A stretch of 64,000 nt of DNA, from NCBI RefSeq assembly GCF_014643535.1, contig NZ_BMJQ01000003.1, positions 186,001-250,000 on the forward strand. The letters run 5' to 3'. Position 1 is the first letter of the stretch. The number at the start of each line of letters is the position of its first letter. This DNA is from Aliidongia dinghuensis. GTDB taxonomy: Bacteria > Pseudomonadota > Alphaproteobacteria > ATCC43930 > CGMCC-115725. Below, one piece after another: positions 49,700 through 58,811 of the stretch. The notes beneath the pieces were generated by a model. It was not told where the DNA came from and did not search any database. It saw nothing but the letters and a program-made list of their open reading frames with translations. Both the position numbers and the translations under genes were made by a program.

Positions 49700-50815
49700 T
49701 TAATGCCCGCTCTTGATCTTCGTCCAGAGCCGGTTCTTCAGACGTTCAATGTCCTTGTTCGATACCGAGATCGAGAACAGCTTCGCCTCGACGTCGGCCG
49801 GCGGGAAGATGCCGGGATCGTTGGCGATTTCCGGCTTCACGAACTTGATGGCGTCGGCATTGCCGCTCTGGCCGTAGATCGTGTTCGAAGTCTCGGCCAT
49901 GACCTCGGGCTGCATGATGTAGTTCAGGAACTTCAGGGCCGCATCCGCATGCGGGGCGTCCTTCGGCATCGCCACCGTGTCGATGTAGCGCTCCGAGCCC
50001 TCCTTCGGGATCTTGTAGGCGACGGTGACGCCCTTGTTCGCCTCGGCCGCGCGCCGGCGGGCCAGGTTGATGTCGCTCGAATAGCCCCACGAGACGCAGA
50101 CGTCGCCGTTGGCCAAGTCGTTGATGTATTCCGAGCTGTCGAACTTCCGGATATAGGGCCGGATCTTCATGACGACATCGGCCGCCTTCTCGATGTCTTC
50201 CTTCTTCTGGCTATCCGGATCGAGGCCCAGGTACTTGAGCGCCGCCGGGAACACGTCGGTCGGCGTGTCCAGCATCGTGATGCCGCAGCCCTTGTACTTG
50301 GCGAGGATCTTCGGGTCGAAGATGAAGCTCAGGCTGTCGATCTGCGCATTCGGATCGATCGCCTTCACCTTTTCCATCACGACGCCGATGCCGGTGGTGC
50401 CGGTGACCCACGGGATGGCGTGCGCATTATCCTTGTCGTACTTGGCCATGCGGCCGAGCAGGCCCTTGTCGAGATGGCTCCAGTTCGCGAGCTTCGACTT
50501 GTCGAGCGGCTGGTAGATGCCGGACTGGATCTGCTGGGCCAGGAACGGCGTCAGCGAGGGCATGACCAGGTCGTAGCCCGAATGGCCGGCCTTGAGCTTG
50601 CCGTCGAGCGTCTCGTTCGCATCGTAGGTGTCATAGGACACCTTGATGCCGGTTGCCTTCTCGAAGTTCGCGACCGTGTCGGTGCCGATATAGTCGGACC
50701 AGTTGTAGATGTTGAGCTGCGTGCTGTCCGCAGCCTGCGCCGAACCCGCCGTCGCGAGCGCACCCGCGAGTGCTGCTGCCGCGACCGTCGCCAACAGAAC
50801 CTGTCGCTTGACCAT
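49700..50815 (-). CDS. potF: Putrescine-binding periplasmic protein PotF
   Basis: A 371-residue binding protein with the signal MVKRQVLLATVAAAALAGALATAGSAQA. The mature part starts QLNIYNWSDYIGTDTVANFEKATGIKVSYDTYDANETLDGKLKAGHSGYDLVMPS, the PotD/PotF opening (NWSDYI, YD, SGYD). It also has AIPWVTGTTGIGV and VCVSWGYSSDINLARRRA. It delivers putrescine to PotGHI. It heads the four-gene operon; a TTGACA-type -35 lies on the same strand at 50997-50992. Confidence 0.94.
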   Translation of the reverse strand: MVKRQVLLATVAAAALAGALATAGSAQAADSTQLNIYNWSDYIGTDTVANFEKATGIKVSYDTYDANETLDGKLKAGHSGYDLVMPSLTPFLAQQIQSGIYQPLDKSKLANWSHLDKGLLGRMAKYDKDNAHAIPWVTGTTGIGVVMEKVKAIDPNAQIDSLSFIFDPKILAKYKGCGITMLDTPTDVFPAALKYLGLDPDSQKKEDIEKAADVVMKIRPYIRKFDSSEYINDLANGDVCVSWGYSSDINLARRRAAEANKGVTVAYKIPKEGSERYIDTVAMPKDAPHADAALKFLNYIMQPEVMAETSNTIYGQSGNADAIKFVKPEIANDPGIFPPADVEAKLFSISVSNKDIERLKNRLWTKIKSGH

Positions 50816-51061
50816 GCCGTCGTCCCCCTGGATCGATTGAAGCCCCCTGCCGCTTCTCCATAGACACCACGCCCATAGACGCCACACCGGGACACCGGGA
50901 TCGGAGGCCTCAGGCCGGGCCTTGTCGCCTTTTGTCAGGAACGCGTTTTCGGAGTTGCGACCGGCGCATCCGAACAATTTCCGAAAGCCCTTGTCAAGCG
51001 CGCGGGCGGCCTGGGTTTCCCCAGCGAGACCGGGACATATCGACGCGTGACCGAAGGGCCA
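50816..51061. promoter_or_regulatory. potF upstream region
   Basis: These 246 bases separate potF from the end of puuB, both on the minus strand. A -35-like TTGACA (minus strand, 50997-50992) is visible but its -10 (TTCGGA) is poor. A short stem, GAGGCCTCAGGCC, lies near 50905. No gene is seen. Confidence 0.35.
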
Positions 51062-52339
51062 CTAAATCAGGTCCCGGAGCCGGTACCAGAGCATCGCCAG
51101 CATCAGCGCGGGCGTCCGGAACGGGCCGCCCGGGAATGGCGCGTGCGGAATGCGGGCGAAGAGGTCGAAGCGCTCGGCCTGGCCCGCAATCGCCTCGGCC
51201 ATGACGCGGCCGGCGATGGCGGTGAGCGTCACCCCCTGGCCCGAGAAGCCCTGGGCGAAATAGCTGGTCGGCCCGATCCGGCCCAGGTGCGGCGCGCGAT
51301 TGACCGTGATGTCGACGAGGCCGCCCCAGACCTGGTCGAAGCGCACGTCCGCCAGCTGCGGGAAGGTCTTCAGCATCGACCGGCGCATCTGGCTTCGAAG
51401 GTCGGCCGGATCGCGCCCGGAATAGCTGACGCGGGCGCCGAACAGCAGCCGGTCGTCCGGCGTACGCCGATAGTAGTTCAGCACGAAATTCATGTCGCAA
51501 ACGGCGATGTCGTCGCGCAGCAGCTGGCGGATGCGCGCACGCCCCAGCCGCTCGGTCGCGGCGATATAGGTGCCGACCGGCGCGATCATGCGCGCGAGGC
51601 CCGGGACGAGGCGACCCAGGAGCGCGTTGCCGGCGAGCACGAGCGCGTTGGCCCGGACCCGCCCCTTCGCCGTGGTCAGCGACGGCTCTGCGCCCGCATC
51701 GATCGCGGTCACCGGCGAGTCCTCGTGGATCGTGACCCCCTGGGCGCGGCAGGCATCGGCCAGGCCCAGCGCATAGTTGAGCGGATGCAGATGGCCGCCC
51801 AAGGGGTCATAGAGACCGCCCACATAGCTGCGCGAGCCGACGCGCGCGCGCATCTCCGCCTGGTCGAGCAGCACGGCGCCGTCATGGCCAAGGGCCTGCC
51901 ATTCCGCCTTCATGGTCTCGAGGTCGGCCATGTGCCGTGGCTTCAAGCCCGCGAAGAGATAGCCGCGCGTCAGCGCGCAGGCGATGCCGTGACGGGTGAT
52001 GGTCTCCTCGACCAGCCGGCGCGCCTCCTCGGCCAGGCCCCAGAGCCGGCGCGCGTCGTCCGGCCCGACCCATTTGCCGAGGGTCGCGATCGACGGGTTG
52101 AAGCCGGTGACGAGCTGGCCGCCGTTACGGCCCGAAGCGCCCCAGCCGACCCGCCTTGCCTCGAGCACCACGACCTTGAAGCCGCGCTCGGCCAGATGCA
52201 GCGCCGCCGACAGGCCGGCATAGCCGGCGCCGAGCACGGCCACGTCGGCCGACGCCTCGCCCGCGAGCGGCAGGTAAGTCGGGATCGGATTGGCCGTGCG
52301 CAGGTACCAGCTGTCGACATGGGCCGAGGCACCAGTCAA
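51062..52339 (-). CDS. puuB: FAD-dependent oxidoreductase, gamma-glutamylputrescine oxidase-like (PuuB)
   Basis: A 425-residue DAO-type flavoenzyme. The dinucleotide motif is VAVLGAGYAGLSAALHLAERGFKVVVLEA, followed by GWGASGRNGGQL, the usual PuuB/OrdL block. Near the C-terminus are VWGGLVDITVNRAPHLGRIG and FAQGFSGQGVTLTAIAGRVMAEAI. It would oxidise gamma-glutamylputrescine. The start is a TTG at 52339, supported by GGGAGGT 7 bases upstream and the family N-terminus (HVDSWYLRTAN); no ATG fits. It is divergent from puuA and lies beside the pot operon. Confidence 0.9.
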   Translation of the reverse strand: MTGASAHVDSWYLRTANPIPTYLPLAGEASADVAVLGAGYAGLSAALHLAERGFKVVVLEARRVGWGASGRNGGQLVTGFNPSIATLGKWVGPDDARRLWGLAEEARRLVEETITRHGIACALTRGYLFAGLKPRHMADLETMKAEWQALGHDGAVLLDQAEMRARVGSRSYVGGLYDPLGGHLHPLNYALGLADACRAQGVTIHEDSPVTAIDAGAEPSLTTAKGRVRANALVLAGNALLGRLVPGLARMIAPVGTYIAATERLGRARIRQLLRDDIAVCDMNFVLNYYRRTPDDRLLFGARVSYSGRDPADLRSQMRRSMLKTFPQLADVRFDQVWGGLVDITVNRAPHLGRIGPTSYFAQGFSGQGVTLTAIAGRVMAEAIAGQAERFDLFARIPHAPFPGGPFRTPALMLAMLWYRLRDLI

Positions 52340-52470
52340 GCGCCACCTCCCGCAGCGCAACAAAATCCAGGCGTGCCCCGTTGGCGACCTTGCGGGTTCG
52401 GCGCATAGTGGAACCCGGACGTCATAACGGCAGAGGAGCGCCGCCTGCCCCTGGCAGCGGCTGAGGCAGC

Positions 52471-53814
52471 ATGAGTCTCTTGGAGACCTTCATCAAAGAC
52501 CATCAGATTACCGAAGTGGAATGCCTGGTACCGGATCTGTCGGGCATCGCCCGCGGCAAGATCCTTCCCGCCGAGAAATTCCTGCGCATCTTGCGCGATC
52601 GGGGCCTCCGGATGCCAGAGGCGATCTTCGTCCAGACCGTGACCGGCGACTTCCCGGACGACGAGGATGTGACCAGCCCCGAGAACAGCGACATCTACAT
52701 GCTGCCGGACGAGTCGACGATCCGCATCGTCCCCTGGCACAAGGAGCCCACGGCCCAGGTCATCAGCGACTGCGTCTATGCCGACGGCGGCAAGGTCGAC
52801 ATTTCGCCGCGCTTCGTGCTGCAGCGGGTGCTCGAGCTCTATGCCGCCAAGGGCTGGAAGCCGATCGTGGCGCCGGAACTCGAATTCTTCCTGGTGCAGA
52901 TCAACACCGACCCGGACTATCCGCTGGTGCCGCCGGTCGGCCGGACCGGCCGGACTGAGAGCGGCCGCCAGGCCTACGGCATCGACGCGGTCAACGAGTT
53001 CGACCCGATCTTCGAGGACGTCTACGACTATTGCGAGGCGCAGGAGATCGACATCGACACGCTGGCGCACGAGGCGGGCGCGGCGCAGATCGAAATCAAC
53101 TTCAACCATGGCGAGGCGCTGGTGCTCGCCGACCAGGTCTTCCTGTTCAAGCGCACGGTGCGCGAGGCGGCGGTGCGCCACCAGATCTACGCGACCTTCA
53201 TGGCGAAGCCGATGCAGAACGAGCCCGGCTCGGCCATGCACATCCACCAGAGCATCATCGACCTCGATACCGGCCGGAACCTGTTCGCGACCGACGACAA
53301 CCAGGACACGGACCTGTTCCGCGGCCATATCGCGGGCCTGCAGAAGTTCCTGCCCATGGTCATGCCGCTGCTGGCGCCGAACGTGAATTCCTACCGGCGC
53401 CTCATCGCCGGCACCGACGCGCCGATCAACGTCCACTGGGGCCGCGACAACCGCACCGTGGGGTTGCGCGTGCCGCTGTCGGCGCCCGACAACCGTCGGG
53501 TCGAGAACCGGGTCGCCGGCGCCGACGCCAACCCCTATCTGGCGCTCGCCGCCTCGCTCGCCTGCGGCTATCTCGGCATGACGCTCAACCTGCGGCCCGA
53601 CGCTCCGGTCCGCGGCAGCGCCCACGGCCGGCCCTTCTCGCTGCCGCGCCACCAGTCGGACGCGCTCGAGAAATTCAAGGCCTGCGAGCCGCTGAAGGAG
53701 ATCCTGGGCGCCAAGTTCATCGCCGCGGTGACGCACGTGAAGCAGGCGGAATACGAGGCCTACCAGCGCGTGATCTCGAGCTGGGAGCGCGAGAACCTGC
53801 TCCTGAACGTCTAA
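52471..53814 (+). CDS. puuA: Glutamine synthetase family protein, gamma-glutamylputrescine synthetase-like (PuuA)
   Basis: A 447-residue ligase of the glutamine-synthetase fold. It opens SLLETFIKDHQITEVECLVPDLSGIARGKILPAEKFL. Active-site blocks are APELEFFLV, QIEINFNHGEAL, GSAMHIHQSI and NVHWGRDNRTVGLRVP. This form is typical of PuuA rather than GlnA, with no adenylylation site. It would join glutamate to putrescine with ATP, the first step of the Puu route. Context with puuB and potFGHI supports this. Confidence 0.9.
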   Translation: MSLLETFIKDHQITEVECLVPDLSGIARGKILPAEKFLRILRDRGLRMPEAIFVQTVTGDFPDDEDVTSPENSDIYMLPDESTIRIVPWHKEPTAQVISDCVYADGGKVDISPRFVLQRVLELYAAKGWKPIVAPELEFFLVQINTDPDYPLVPPVGRTGRTESGRQAYGIDAVNEFDPIFEDVYDYCEAQEIDIDTLAHEAGAAQIEINFNHGEALVLADQVFLFKRTVREAAVRHQIYATFMAKPMQNEPGSAMHIHQSIIDLDTGRNLFATDDNQDTDLFRGHIAGLQKFLPMVMPLLAPNVNSYRRLIAGTDAPINVHWGRDNRTVGLRVPLSAPDNRRVENRVAGADANPYLALAASLACGYLGMTLNLRPDAPVRGSAHGRPFSLPRHQSDALEKFKACEPLKEILGAKFIAAVTHVKQAEYEAYQRVISSWERENLLLNV

Positions 53815-53838
53815 GCCTGCACAGGGAAACCGCCCCCG

Positions 53839-54207
53839 ATGCCCCATCTCATCGTCGAATATTCCGCCAACCTGGCGGACGTCGTCTCGATCCCGGCGCT
53901 GCTCGAGACGGTGCACCAGACCGCCGCCGCATCGGGGCTCTTCGAAGTCTGGGCGATCCGCAGCCGCGCCGTCGTGCGCGAGCTCGCGATCACCGGCGAC
54001 GGCAATCCCGAGAACGGCTTCGTCCTCGTCACCGTCCGGCTCAAGGCCGGCCGGCCGAAGGCGGTGCAGGAGGCGCTGGGCAAGGCGCTTCTCGACGCGG
54101 CGTCGGACAGCCTCGCCGCCGTGTTCAAGGCGCGGTCCATCATCCTGAACGTGGAGGTCCACGAGATCCCCGAGCTCAGCTTCCGGCGCCGATCCGAGGA
54201 CGTGTGA
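53839..54207 (+). CDS. 5-carboxymethyl-2-hydroxymuconate isomerase-like protein
   Basis: A 122-residue protein of the CHMI/tautomerase fold. It starts MPHLIVEYSANLADVVSIPALLETVHQTAAASGLFEVWAIRSRA, placing proline directly after Met as the catalytic base. It continues NGFVLVTVRLKAGRPKAVQEALGKALLDA. In homoprotocatechuate degradation HpaF isomerises 5-carboxymethyl-2-hydroxymuconate, but no other hpa genes are present. The 25-base gap to puuA suggests co-transcription. The physiological substrate is open. Confidence 0.85.
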   Translation: MPHLIVEYSANLADVVSIPALLETVHQTAAASGLFEVWAIRSRAVVRELAITGDGNPENGFVLVTVRLKAGRPKAVQEALGKALLDAASDSLAAVFKARSIILNVEVHEIPELSFRRRSEDV

Positions 54208-54354
54208 ACGCCGCTACCGGCCACCCCGTGCTAGGATGCGCCCGATGGCCGACGGAGCGCTCCGGGCCGCGGAACTCCTTGCCTTGTGCTGAGCGCCAAG
54301 CATGGTCCCTTCGACAGCCCCGAGGAGGTGGCCGGGCCATCGGGAGGATGTGCC

Positions 54355-54648
54355 ATGACGACCTACATCATGCTCGCCAATTGGACCGATCGCGGCGCCC
54401 AGACCGCGAAGGACTCTCCCAACCGTGTCGACACGGCGCGGAAAATGCTCAAGGAGATGGGCGGCGATTTCGCGCAGCTCTTCCTTACCATGGGCAAATA
54501 CGACTTCGTTGCCGTCTATGAAGCACCGGACGATGCGGTGGCGGCGCGCTTCAGCGTACAGCTCGGCATGCTCGGCTACGTCCGGACGCAGACGCTGAAG
54601 GCCTTTCCGGAGCCCGCCTATCGCGAGATCATGCGGTCTCTCGCCTAG
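54355..54648 (+). CDS. GYD domain protein
   Basis: A 97-residue soluble protein matching the GYD family of small dimeric alpha/beta-barrel proteins: TTYIMLANWTDRGAQTAKDSPNRVDTARKMLKEMGGDFAQLFLTMGKYDFVAVYEAPDDAVAARFSVQLGMLGYVRTQTLKAF. GGGAGGA precedes the ATG at good distance. Its 3' end overlaps the convergent MBL gene by 20 bases. The biochemical role of the family is not known. Confidence 0.87.
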   Translation: MTTYIMLANWTDRGAQTAKDSPNRVDTARKMLKEMGGDFAQLFLTMGKYDFVAVYEAPDDAVAARFSVQLGMLGYVRTQTLKAFPEPAYREIMRSLA

Positions 54649-55474
54649 AGGAAGCGCCGGCCGCCGGCTCGGTGATCGCGGCAATATAGCGGTCTGCCGA
54701 GCGGCGAACGGCGCCCTTCGCGTCCTCGGCCACGATGCTGTGCCAGAAAGCGCCGTAGATCCGCTCGAACGCCAGCGGCTCCACCGCGTCGCGGACGGCG
54801 GCAACGGCCCGCGCCGGCAGCGGGATCTGGTTCGGATAGCTGTACATGAAGCTGACCCAGCGCCGGTCGGCCACGACCTGGATCGTGTCGCCGGTGAGCA
54901 GCACGCCCTGCCCTTCCGCCCCCGCCGGCCAGTGCAACACGGCCGAGCCCGGGAAATGGCCGCCGGTCCGGATCACGCTCACGCCGCCGCCGAGGTCGAG
55001 CCGGTCGCCCGACCAGAAGCGGATCGCCGGGTCCGGGCGCGCGACGAAGGCACGGTCCGCCTCGTGCAGATGGATCGGCACATCGCCGAACGCCCGGCTC
55101 CATTCGATCATCGTCGTGTAATAGTGCGGATGCGAGATCGCGATCGCGCTGATGCCGCCCAGGCCCTGGATGAGATCGATCGTGGCGTCGTCGATGAGTG
55201 CCACGCAGTCCCACAGGATGTTGCCCTCCGGCCGACGGACGAGCAGCGCCCGCTGGCCGATGGCGAAGTCCGGTGTGGTGCCGATGCCGTAGAGGCCTGG
55301 CTCGATCCGCTGGAACGCGTTGCGGTGCCGGCGGCTGAGCGCGTCCAGCGTGGTCCACGTCTGACCGACCGCGGGAATGAACTGCCGCGTCTCGTCGCAC
55401 ACCGGGCACCGCGCCGGCGGCGCCTCGGCCGGCGGAAACTGCAGGCCGCAGGCGGTACAGAGATAGGCAGGCAT
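54629..55474 (-). CDS. MBL-fold protein with N-terminal rubredoxin-like zinc knuckle and altered metal motif
   Basis: A 281-residue protein. The first 30 residues hold two CxxC pairs (C6/C9 and C23/C26: CTACGLQF and ARCPVC), a zinc-ribbon. The metallo-beta-lactamase domain follows, but the HxHxDH motif reads SHPHYYTTMIEW (H115, H117), without the Asp-His pair. Later GGHFPGSAVLHWPAG and LLTGDTIQV keep one histidine and one aspartate. It may bind a single metal or be inactive as a hydrolase. It is a lone gene with no functional context. Confidence 0.85.
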   Translation of the reverse strand: MPAYLCTACGLQFPPAEAPPARCPVCDETRQFIPAVGQTWTTLDALSRRHRNAFQRIEPGLYGIGTTPDFAIGQRALLVRRPEGNILWDCVALIDDATIDLIQGLGGISAIAISHPHYYTTMIEWSRAFGDVPIHLHEADRAFVARPDPAIRFWSGDRLDLGGGVSVIRTGGHFPGSAVLHWPAGAEGQGVLLTGDTIQVVADRRWVSFMYSYPNQIPLPARAVAAVRDAVEPLAFERIYGAFWHSIVAEDAKGAVRRSADRYIAAITEPAAGASSRRETA

Positions 55475-55507
55475 GTGGGGGACTCCGATGATGGCACGTC
55501 TTTCTGT

Positions 55508-55603
55508 CGTCATCCCCGGGCTTGACCCAGGGATCCACGCATTGCCGGTCAAGTGCCAGCTGGTGTTGGCGCGTGGATGGCCGGGGCAAGCCCGGCCATG
55601 ACG
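55508..55603. repeat. Imperfect palindromic intergenic repeat
   Basis: The left arm at 55508-55540 begins CGTCATCCCCGGGCTTGACC. It pairs imperfectly with the right arm at 55571-55603, which ends CCCGGCCATGACG. It belongs to the same broad class of GTCATCCCC inverted repeats as 3788-3882 but differs in the arm sequence. It lies between two minus-strand genes. Confidence 0.7.
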
Positions 55604-55658
55604 CCCATGATAAGCCGACTTTCAGATTTCGTCGGGTAATCAGGTAGTTAGACTTCCC

Positions 55659-57680
55659 TCACTTCCCGCTTGCCGCCGCCTGCTGGATACGTTCGGCCGA
55701 GCGGCCGCGGGCTTCGGCCAGGTGGTCGAACTCGTGGGTATAGCTGCCGACGCCCATGCTGGCGGAGCGCAGCTCGATGATCAGGTCGTGCAGCTCGACC
55801 GCCGGCACCAGGGCCTCGACCTCGTCCCAGCCGTGCCAGCCGGGCTTTTCGGCATAGCCCAGGATCTGCCCGCGCCGGCCGCTCAGGATGCGCTGCGCTG
55901 TCGACGTGTAGGTGGTTGGCACGCGGACCGTGACATGGTCGATCGGCTCCAGCAGCATCGGCTCGGCCTTGGCGAGGCCTTCGGTCATCGCCATGCGCGC
56001 CGCCGTCTTGAACGCCATGTCGGAACTGTCGACCGTATGGTAGCCGCCGTCGAGCAGGGTCACGCCGACGTCGACCACCGGGAAGCCGAACGGTCCCTTG
56101 CGCGTCGCCTCCTCCGCCGCCTCGCCCACGGCCGGGATATATTGCCGGGGCACGGCGCCGCCCACGACCTTGTCGGTGAAGCGGAAGCCGTCGCCGCGCC
56201 CCAGGGGCTCGAGCGACAGCTTGACGTCGGCGAACTGGCCGTGGCCGCCGGTCTGGCGCTTCAAGCGCGCATGCTGCTGCACGGGCTTGCGGATCGTCTC
56301 CTTGAACGCGACCTGCGGGCGATGGGTCGCGAGCTTGACACCCGAGTTGCGCCCCAGACGATCGAGCGCGGCGTTGAGATGGATCTCGCCCTGGCCCGTG
56401 AGCACGGTCTCGCCCGTCTCGCGATCCTGGATCAGGCCCAGCGACGAATCCTCCTCGACCAGGCGATGGAGTGCCGCCGACAGTTTCACGTCATCCTTGC
56501 GGTCCTGCGGCGTCACGGTCAGCGCATAGACCGCGGGCGGCGGCGGCGGGAACGTGATGCCCTCGACCGGGCCGGCGGGGCCGAGCGCCATGCCGGTCGC
56601 GACACCTTCGAGACGCGCAAGCCCCACGATCTCACCGGCTTCGGCCTGGGCAACCTTGACCGCCTCGCCGCCGGCCATGCGATAGACGCCACCGATCCGG
56701 GTGGCGCCGAAATTGGCGCCGTCCTTGACCGGCCCGCGCCAGACCCGGGCATAGCTGAGCTTGCCGGCATGGGCGGCATAGACGGTCTTGAACGTCTGGA
56801 ACAGCGGCTCGCCCGCCCCCTCGATGCCGCTCCGTGCCGCAGTCATCGCCGGGTCCGGCCCGTCGTGGCGCAGCGCCTTCCACAGCCGGCGCACGCCATG
56901 GTCGAGCGAGGCCGCCCCCAGCAGGGTCTCGACGATCGTACCCTCGCACTGGTCCTTCTTCAGCTGCTCGAAGATCTCGCCCGGCGTCAGCTGGACATCT
57001 TCCAGGATTTTCTCCAGGAGGCCGTCATCGCGATCGGCCAGCACCTCGACCAGCGCTTCCCGCGCCTCGCCCTCGCGCTCGCGCATCTGGGCCGGCACCT
57101 TGATCAGTTCCGACGCAGCACCCTTGCGATAGCGATAGGCCCGGTCGCTCACCACGTCGACATAGCCCACGACGCCATCGGCCTCGCGGATCGGCACCTG
57201 GCGCAGGACGAGGGGATTTTTGGAAAACTCCTGCAGTGCGGCCAGCGTGTCGCGCACGCGGCCGTTGAGCGTGTCCACCTTGTTGACGAACAGGAGATGG
57301 GGAACGCCGCGCTCGTCCAATTCCTTGAGCAGCGGCGCCACGGTCAGCGCGCGCTCGGGCGAGGGCTCGCACACGACGACGGCGATGTCGACCGCGCTCA
57401 GCGCAGCCGAAGCCTCGAAGGCGAATTCGATGGAACCGGGGCAGTCGATGATCGACCAGGGATCGCCCATGAACCGGCAATGACCGATGGCAAGTTCCGT
57501 GCTCATGGTCCGGGCTCGGGGATCGCCGGACCGGCGGATCGGCGTGCCTGCCGCCGCCATCAGGGCCTCGAAGAGCGTGCTCTTGCCGCTACCATAGGGC
57601 CCCACCAGGGCCGCGGCACGGGGACGGGCCGTTGCCGCGGCCCCCGATCCATTATCGGTTGATGTGATTTGCGCAGGCAT
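55659..57680 (-). CDS. Elongation factor G-like GTPase paralogue
   Basis: A 673-residue protein with all EF-G domains in order, but diverged. The P-loop is GPYGSGKST (residues 27-35). The G3 motif is DCPGSIEF, where the catalytic His of DTPGH is Ser83. G4 is VNKVD. Domain II has YARVWRGPVKDG. Domains III-V are recognisable (EGEIHLNAALDRL, GFRFTDKVVGGAVPRQYIPAVGEAAEEA, SGRRGQILGYAEKPGWHGWDEVEALVPAVEL). The family is annotated as 'elongation factor G-like' and is distinct from housekeeping FusA. Slow or altered GTPase activity is likely. A ribosome-related role is assumed, not shown. Confidence 0.88.
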   Translation of the reverse strand: MPAQITSTDNGSGAAATARPRAAALVGPYGSGKSTLFEALMAAAGTPIRRSGDPRARTMSTELAIGHCRFMGDPWSIIDCPGSIEFAFEASAALSAVDIAVVVCEPSPERALTVAPLLKELDERGVPHLLFVNKVDTLNGRVRDTLAALQEFSKNPLVLRQVPIREADGVVGYVDVVSDRAYRYRKGAASELIKVPAQMREREGEAREALVEVLADRDDGLLEKILEDVQLTPGEIFEQLKKDQCEGTIVETLLGAASLDHGVRRLWKALRHDGPDPAMTAARSGIEGAGEPLFQTFKTVYAAHAGKLSYARVWRGPVKDGANFGATRIGGVYRMAGGEAVKVAQAEAGEIVGLARLEGVATGMALGPAGPVEGITFPPPPPAVYALTVTPQDRKDDVKLSAALHRLVEEDSSLGLIQDRETGETVLTGQGEIHLNAALDRLGRNSGVKLATHRPQVAFKETIRKPVQQHARLKRQTGGHGQFADVKLSLEPLGRGDGFRFTDKVVGGAVPRQYIPAVGEAAEEATRKGPFGFPVVDVGVTLLDGGYHTVDSSDMAFKTAARMAMTEGLAKAEPMLLEPIDHVTVRVPTTYTSTAQRILSGRRGQILGYAEKPGWHGWDEVEALVPAVELHDLIIELRSASMGVGSYTHEFDHLAEARGRSAERIQQAAASGK

Positions 57681-57808
57681 GGCGGCGCCTCCCTATCGGG
57701 GTCGCGCTTTCGGGCGACCTCTCGCGATGGCGGCGCCGGCATCTTTCGGCGCGGGCGCCGACCGATGCCGTTAGCCTCGCGCCGTTTGGGGACGCTTGTC
57801 GAGCCCCT

Positions 57809-58720
57809 TCAGGAGGGGAGATCGAAACTGCCGCGGCTCATCAATACGGCCGTACCGCCGACGCGCGCGGCCTTGAGCGTGCCGCCCACGATGTCGGCGC
57901 TGATCTCGATTTCGCTTGGACGGCCAATCTCGGCGCCCTGGGACAGGATCCAGCGCGCGACGCCGTCGGCCGGGTGCTGGTGGGCCGCAAGAAAGCCCGT
58001 AAAGGCGGCCGCGGCGGCGCCCGTCGCCGGGTCCTCCATCACGCCCATGGCCGGGGCGAACATGCGGACGCGGGCCGTGCGGCCCAGGGCCCAGTCGTCG
58101 AGTGCGGCCAGATAGAAATGCTGGGCCGGCGTGTCGGCGAAATGGCGGCGCCAGAGACCGAGGTCGAGACGTGCCGCGGCAAGCCGCTCAGGCCTGACCG
58201 GCAGGATCGCGAAGGACACGCCGACATTGAAGATGGCGCCCGGAACGCCAGGCTCGAGAGCCGCTTCGTCGAGCCCGACAGCGGCGGCGAATTGCGCCGC
58301 GTCGAAGCTTTCCGGCCGGCGGCTCGGCACAACCGGGCTGGTGAGCGTGGCCTTGAGCCGGCCCGCCGCATCGCGCTCGATCGTCACCGGCACCGGCCCC
58401 GCCCCTTCCTCGAGCACGATGTCACGCCGCCGATCGATCGCGCCAAGCCGGCCGGTTTCGGCCAGGATCAACGCTGTGCCGACGGTCGGGTGCCCGGCGA
58501 ACGGCAGTTCCACCGCCGGGGTGAAGATGCGCAGGCGCGCCGTATGGGCCGGGTCCCCGGGCGGCAGCACGAACACGGTCTCGCTCAGATTGAACTCGGC
58601 CGCGAGCCGCTGCATGGTCTCGGCCGCGAGGCCCTTCGCCTCGGGGAACATGGCGAGCGGATTGCCGCCAAACGGCTGGTCGGTGAACACGTCGGCAGTG
58701 AGATAGCCGTACTCGGACAT
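57809..58720 (-). CDS. PhzF-family isomerase/epimerase-like protein
   Basis: A 303-residue protein of the PhzF fold. It begins YGYLTADVFTDQPFGGNPLAMFPEAKGLAAETMQRLAAEFNLSETVFVLPP, with the catalytic glutamate E47 in NLSETVF. It continues IFTPAVELPFAGHPTVGTA and ends with AMGVMEDPATGAAAAAFTGFL, the second signature (GxEDPATGSA-like). In phenazine producers PhzF isomerises DHHA, but most chromosomal copies lack other phz genes, as here, and their substrates are unknown. It is a single gene. Confidence 0.9.
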   Translation of the reverse strand: MSEYGYLTADVFTDQPFGGNPLAMFPEAKGLAAETMQRLAAEFNLSETVFVLPPGDPAHTARLRIFTPAVELPFAGHPTVGTALILAETGRLGAIDRRRDIVLEEGAGPVPVTIERDAAGRLKATLTSPVVPSRRPESFDAAQFAAAVGLDEAALEPGVPGAIFNVGVSFAILPVRPERLAAARLDLGLWRRHFADTPAQHFYLAALDDWALGRTARVRMFAPAMGVMEDPATGAAAAAFTGFLAAHQHPADGVARWILSQGAEIGRPSEIEISADIVGGTLKAARVGGTAVLMSRGSFDLPS

Positions 58721-58811
58721 GGGGCACCCCGGAGATCGGAAAGGGCTCCGAGTGTCGCCACTGGAGCCCTCAACCACAACTGAGGAAATCTCGCCCGCGG
58801 GGCGAGCCCTG

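Noticed and set aside
48368..50863. 831-codon open frame antisense to potF/potG/potH
   Set aside because: Covers three coupled, well-identified genes; no domain is visible in the translation.
55722..57662. 646-codon frame antisense to the EF-G-like gene
   Set aside because: Exact shadow of the gene with typical His/Arg/Asp-rich composition.
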